Assembly (NCBI GenBank): GCA_040235415.1
Contig: JBECKR010000088.1
Span: 1-24,796, forward strand
Reading direction: 5' to 3'
Length of the DNA stretch: 24,796 bases
From: JBECKR01 sp040235415
Lineage (GTDB): Bacteria; Acidobacteriota; Polarisedimenticolia; Polarisedimenticolales; Polarisedimenticolaceae
Position numbers and translations under genes: made by a program
Shown here: in pieces, positions 23,110-24,796 of the stretch
How the letters are laid out: every line of letters starts with the position of its first letter
Position numbering within the stretch: the first letter of the stretch is position 1
The notes under the pieces: generated by a model
Seen by the model: the letters and a program-made list of their open reading frames with translations, nothing else
The model's database searches: none
Told to the model about the DNA's origin: nothing

Positions 23110-23942
23110 GCCTCCACCTTTCCGGGAAGGTTCTCCTGGATCATCCAGCGCGCGTCGGTCGGTCCCTTGCGCGGCCCCGTGGGATCGAGCTTGCGGTAGC
23201 CCTTGATCGGGAGCGCGGCTAGCCGTTCGAGCTTCGAGAGATCGACGCCCTGCTGTTCGAGCACCCAGCCGAGACGCTTGGCCGTGGCCGCGTCGAGCTT
23301 GAGCGCGTATTCGATGATCCGCTGGAGCTCGAGGTCCGTGCCCCGCGCCTCGAACGCATGGAGCACTTCGGCGAAGTCGCCGCAGTACTGCGGCATGGAG
23401 AGGCCGTCGAGCAACGTGCGCTCGGGATCGGTGATCGTCACCCGTGCCTCGCCGATCCAGACCCTCTCCGTTCCGAAGAACCGCTCGGGCTTCACCTGGA
23501 CGAACCGGTACGACGTGTCCGCGACGGGAAAGCCGTCGCTCGCGTGCTTGGCCTTGGTCCCCCGGCGCCGCGGAACGGACGCATCGGTCGTCGTGAGGAC
23601 GAACACCTTCCTGGGGGTCTGCTCCGTCAGGCCGTGGTGGTGCAGCGCCGACCAGTGCGAGATGGCGGCCCGCTCGACCAGCGCCATGGCGATCTCGAAC
23701 TCGTGGACGGGCGTGACGCCTGGGACGGTGGACGAGAGCGCGTAGAGCCCCTTGCGCAAGCGAATCACCCAGCCCGACTTGGCCAGGTGGTGAAGCGCCT
23801 GGCGCAGGTAGCCCTCCGACAGGCCGACGGCCGGTGCGAGCTCGCGAGCGCGGGCCGACGTGAAGATGCGATCCCCTTCGCCTGCCAGCTTCCTGACGAG
23901 CTCGACTCCCGGACCCGTATGGACTAGATTCTCTCTGGACAT
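23106..23942 (-). CDS. abiEi: AbiEi antitoxin/transcriptional regulator
   Basis: The 278-aa product starts at MSRENLVHTGPG (ATG 23942), with GTGAGG about 7 nt upstream; the frame extends further but crosses the promoter. The N-terminus is a winged helix (residues about 20-70: RIFTSARARELAPAVGLSEGYLRQALHHLAKSGWVIRLRKGLYALS). The C-terminal AbiEi domain includes FEIAMALVERAAISHWSALHHHGLTEQ, then FVLTTTDASVP and ITDPERTLLDGLSMPQYCGDF. AbiEi represses its own operon by binding inverted repeats. Here two matching operators flank the promoter. It is the first gene of the pair with AbiEii. Confidence 0.9.
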   Translation of the reverse strand: MSRENLVHTGPGVELVRKLAGEGDRIFTSARARELAPAVGLSEGYLRQALHHLAKSGWVIRLRKGLYALSSTVPGVTPVHEFEIAMALVERAAISHWSALHHHGLTEQTPRKVFVLTTTDASVPRRRGTKAKHASDGFPVADTSYRFVQVKPERFFGTERVWIGEARVTITDPERTLLDGLSMPQYCGDFAEVLHAFEARGTDLELQRIIEYALKLDAATAKRLGWVLEQQGVDLSKLERLAALPIKGYRKLDPTGPRKGPTDARWMIQENLPGKVEA

Positions 23943-23962
23943 TGTTCGCCTCACTCGAACAA
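23942..23962. promoter_or_regulatory. AbiEi operator O1 at the abiEi start codon
   Basis: The sequence TTGTTC-N9-GAACAA, with inner CG bases also matching, is a 21-bp inverted repeat that overlaps the ATG of abiEi. It is the same size and has the same arms as O2. The centre-to-centre distance is 68 bp, near 6.5 helical turns. Binding here would block translation-initiation-site transcripts or RNA polymerase escape. Confidence 0.75.
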
Positions 23963-23997
23963 CCGCGCGACCGAGTCTACGGGCCGGTCGAGTAGAC

Positions 23998-24026
23998 ATA
24001 TTACGGCAATTGTTCATCCGTGTCGA
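23998..24026 (-). promoter_or_regulatory. abiE promoter
   Basis: On the minus strand, TCGACA (24026-24021) and TAATAT (24003-23998) are separated by 17 bp. The -35 matches TTGACA at 5 of 6 positions and the -10 matches TATAAT at 4 of 6. Transcription would begin around 23991 and give a roughly 50-nt leader. The -35 and spacer lie in operator O2. Confidence 0.6.
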
Positions 24027-24030
24027 ACAA
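24010..24030. promoter_or_regulatory. AbiEi operator O2 over the -35 element
   Basis: TTGTTC-N9-GAACAA, 21 bp, shares both arms exactly with O1. It covers the spacer and -35 of the inferred abiE promoter, as expected for negative autoregulation by AbiEi. Confidence 0.75.
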
Positions 24031-24058
24031 TCTCCAGTCAGAATCGAGTGCCATCTGG

Positions 24059-24796
24059 TGTACTCCGCCAGCGAATTGACTCGATCCCCCTGTGCCGGAA
24101 CCCCTTCGCACACCGAATGTTACGATCCGGCTCCCCTCGTCTTGTCAGAGCCCAGCATGCGCCTCTCTACGCCTCCTCGACTACCCCGAGACTGGCCCAA
24201 CCTCGTCAAGTCCGGCCTCCTGTGCGCCATCTCCCTCGCCAGTGTCGCCGTCGCCCACGCTCGCTCCCGTGCCGCCAGTCGCCGCCAGCTTCACGCCGAG
24301 CTCGAGCACGCCCGCAACGAGATCGCGCTCCTTCGGGAGGAGCTCGGCATCAAGGACGGCCGCTGGGACCGGTCCCGCACCCGGCGCCGCCCGCACTACA
24401 CGCCGATCCAGCGCATGCGCATCCTGCAGCTCCGTGCGGCCCGCGGCTGGTCGCTCGAGCAGACCGCGAGGGTCTTCCTCGTCGACCTCCACACCCTGCA
24501 GCTCTGGATGCGCCGGCTCGACGAGGGTGGCGACCGGGCGCTCATCCAGACGACGGAGCCCGTGAACCGCTACCCCGACTTCGTTCGGCACCTCGTCCGG
24601 CAGCTCAAGCAGCTGTTCCCGGCGATGGGCAATGAGCGCATCGCCAACGTCCTCGCCCGGGCCGGGCTCCGCCTCAGCGCCACGACCGTACGCCGGATCG
24701 TGCGGGAACGTACCCTCGCACCCGAGCCCGAGGACACGGCGGCTGCTCGGCGGAGGCGTCGCGTCGTGGCCCGCTACCCGGGCCACACCTGGCACG
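24059..24796 (+). mobile_element. full-length IS, left end (continues beyond window)
   Basis: The left end starts TGTACTCCGCCAGCGAATT, which resembles the right-end TGTGATCCTCCCCGAAATT of the miniature elements (12 of 19 positions). About 100 bp of leader (CCGGAACCCCTTCGCACACCGAATGTTACGATC) precedes the transposase start. The miniature elements at 908, 18503 and 19932 share this leader. The element runs out of the window, so its right end, length and target duplication are not visible. It begins 117 bp upstream of the abiEi start codon, directly beyond the operators. Confidence 0.75.
24157..24796 (+). CDS. transposase with HTH and start of integrase-type core (partial)
   Basis: The frame from ATG 24157 reads MRLSTPPRLPRDWPNLVKS, a hydrophobic segment (GLLCAISLASVAVA) and a coiled helix (ELEHARNEIALLREELGIKD). 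An HTH follows (RILQLRAARGWSLEQTARVFLV, then HTLQLWMRRLDEGG). NERIANVLARAGLRLSATTVRRIVRE then leads into RYPGHTWH at the window edge, just where a DDE/rve core starts in related transposases. The family fits IS3/IS481-like transposases of the DDE superfamily. The catalytic residues lie beyond the window. It would act in trans on the miniature elements if their ends are still recognised. Confidence 0.8.
   Translation, partial: MRLSTPPRLPRDWPNLVKSGLLCAISLASVAVAHARSRAASRRQLHAELEHARNEIALLREELGIKDGRWDRSRTRRRPHYTPIQRMRILQLRAARGWSLEQTARVFLVDLHTLQLWMRRLDEGGDRALIQTTEPVNRYPDFVRHLVRQLKQLFPAMGNERIANVLARAGLRLSATTVRRIVRERTLAPEPEDTAAARRRRRVVARYPGHTWH

Overview
The window is GC-rich bacterial DNA, about 63-65% G+C by eye, and reads as an accessory island rather than core chromosome. 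I see no rRNA, tRNA or housekeeping operon. A recurring insertion-sequence (IS) family and a DUF2924/serine-recombinase module fit a soil or aquatic proteobacterium (for example a delta/myxobacterial-type lineage) or a planctomycete-like host. The host cannot be fixed from sequence alone.

Layout. (1) 1-1770: three small cargo genes (SH3-domain protein, tiny membrane protein, lipoprotein) separated by short non-autonomous IS remnants. (2) 1839-5811, minus strand: a compact tyrosine integrase overlapping a gene with a HEPN-like motif, then a tightly coupled module of DUF2924 protein, large serine recombinase, HTH protein and small protein. (3) 6149-15188, mostly plus strand: a phage- or satellite-like core with an unknown 280-aa protein, a Toprim/DUF3854 primase-like protein running into an MCM-like helicase in an overlapping frame, an array of 9-bp repeats, a minus-strand ribbon-helix-helix pair, a Dam-type adenine methyltransferase, a ParB-like protein, and small and large terminase subunits. 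No portal, capsid or tail gene follows. (4) 15189-17520: a region with three roughly 32-bp-phased repeats, then a DUF4236 gene 3 bp upstream of a six-TM voltage-gated K+ channel. (5) 17735-20157: a secreted protein, then a solo HsdR_N-like PD-(D/E)XK protein and a zinc-ribbon membrane peptide bracketed by two same-orientation IS-derived miniature elements. (6) about 20165-22120, minus strand: a group II intron with its reverse transcriptase and a textbook domain V. (7) 22234-24030, minus strand: a complete AbiEi/AbiEii toxin-antitoxin pair with two matching 21-bp operators around its promoter. (8) 24059 to the window end: the left end of a full-length IS of the family that gave rise to the miniature elements.

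How it fits together. The recombinases, Toprim/MCM replication pair, candidate iterons, methyltransferase and ParB/TerS/TerL set look like the integration, replication and packaging parts of a prophage remnant or capsid-less satellite. It is flanked by defence-type and membrane cargo: AbiE, the nuclease-fold protein, the K+ channel pair and the possible HEPN protein. The repeated IS ends separate cargo genes and in two cases appear to supply the downstream ribosome-binding site. The items most worth follow-up are the IS-remnant-punctuated cargo array, the DUF4236/K+ channel pair, and the split Toprim-MCM gene.
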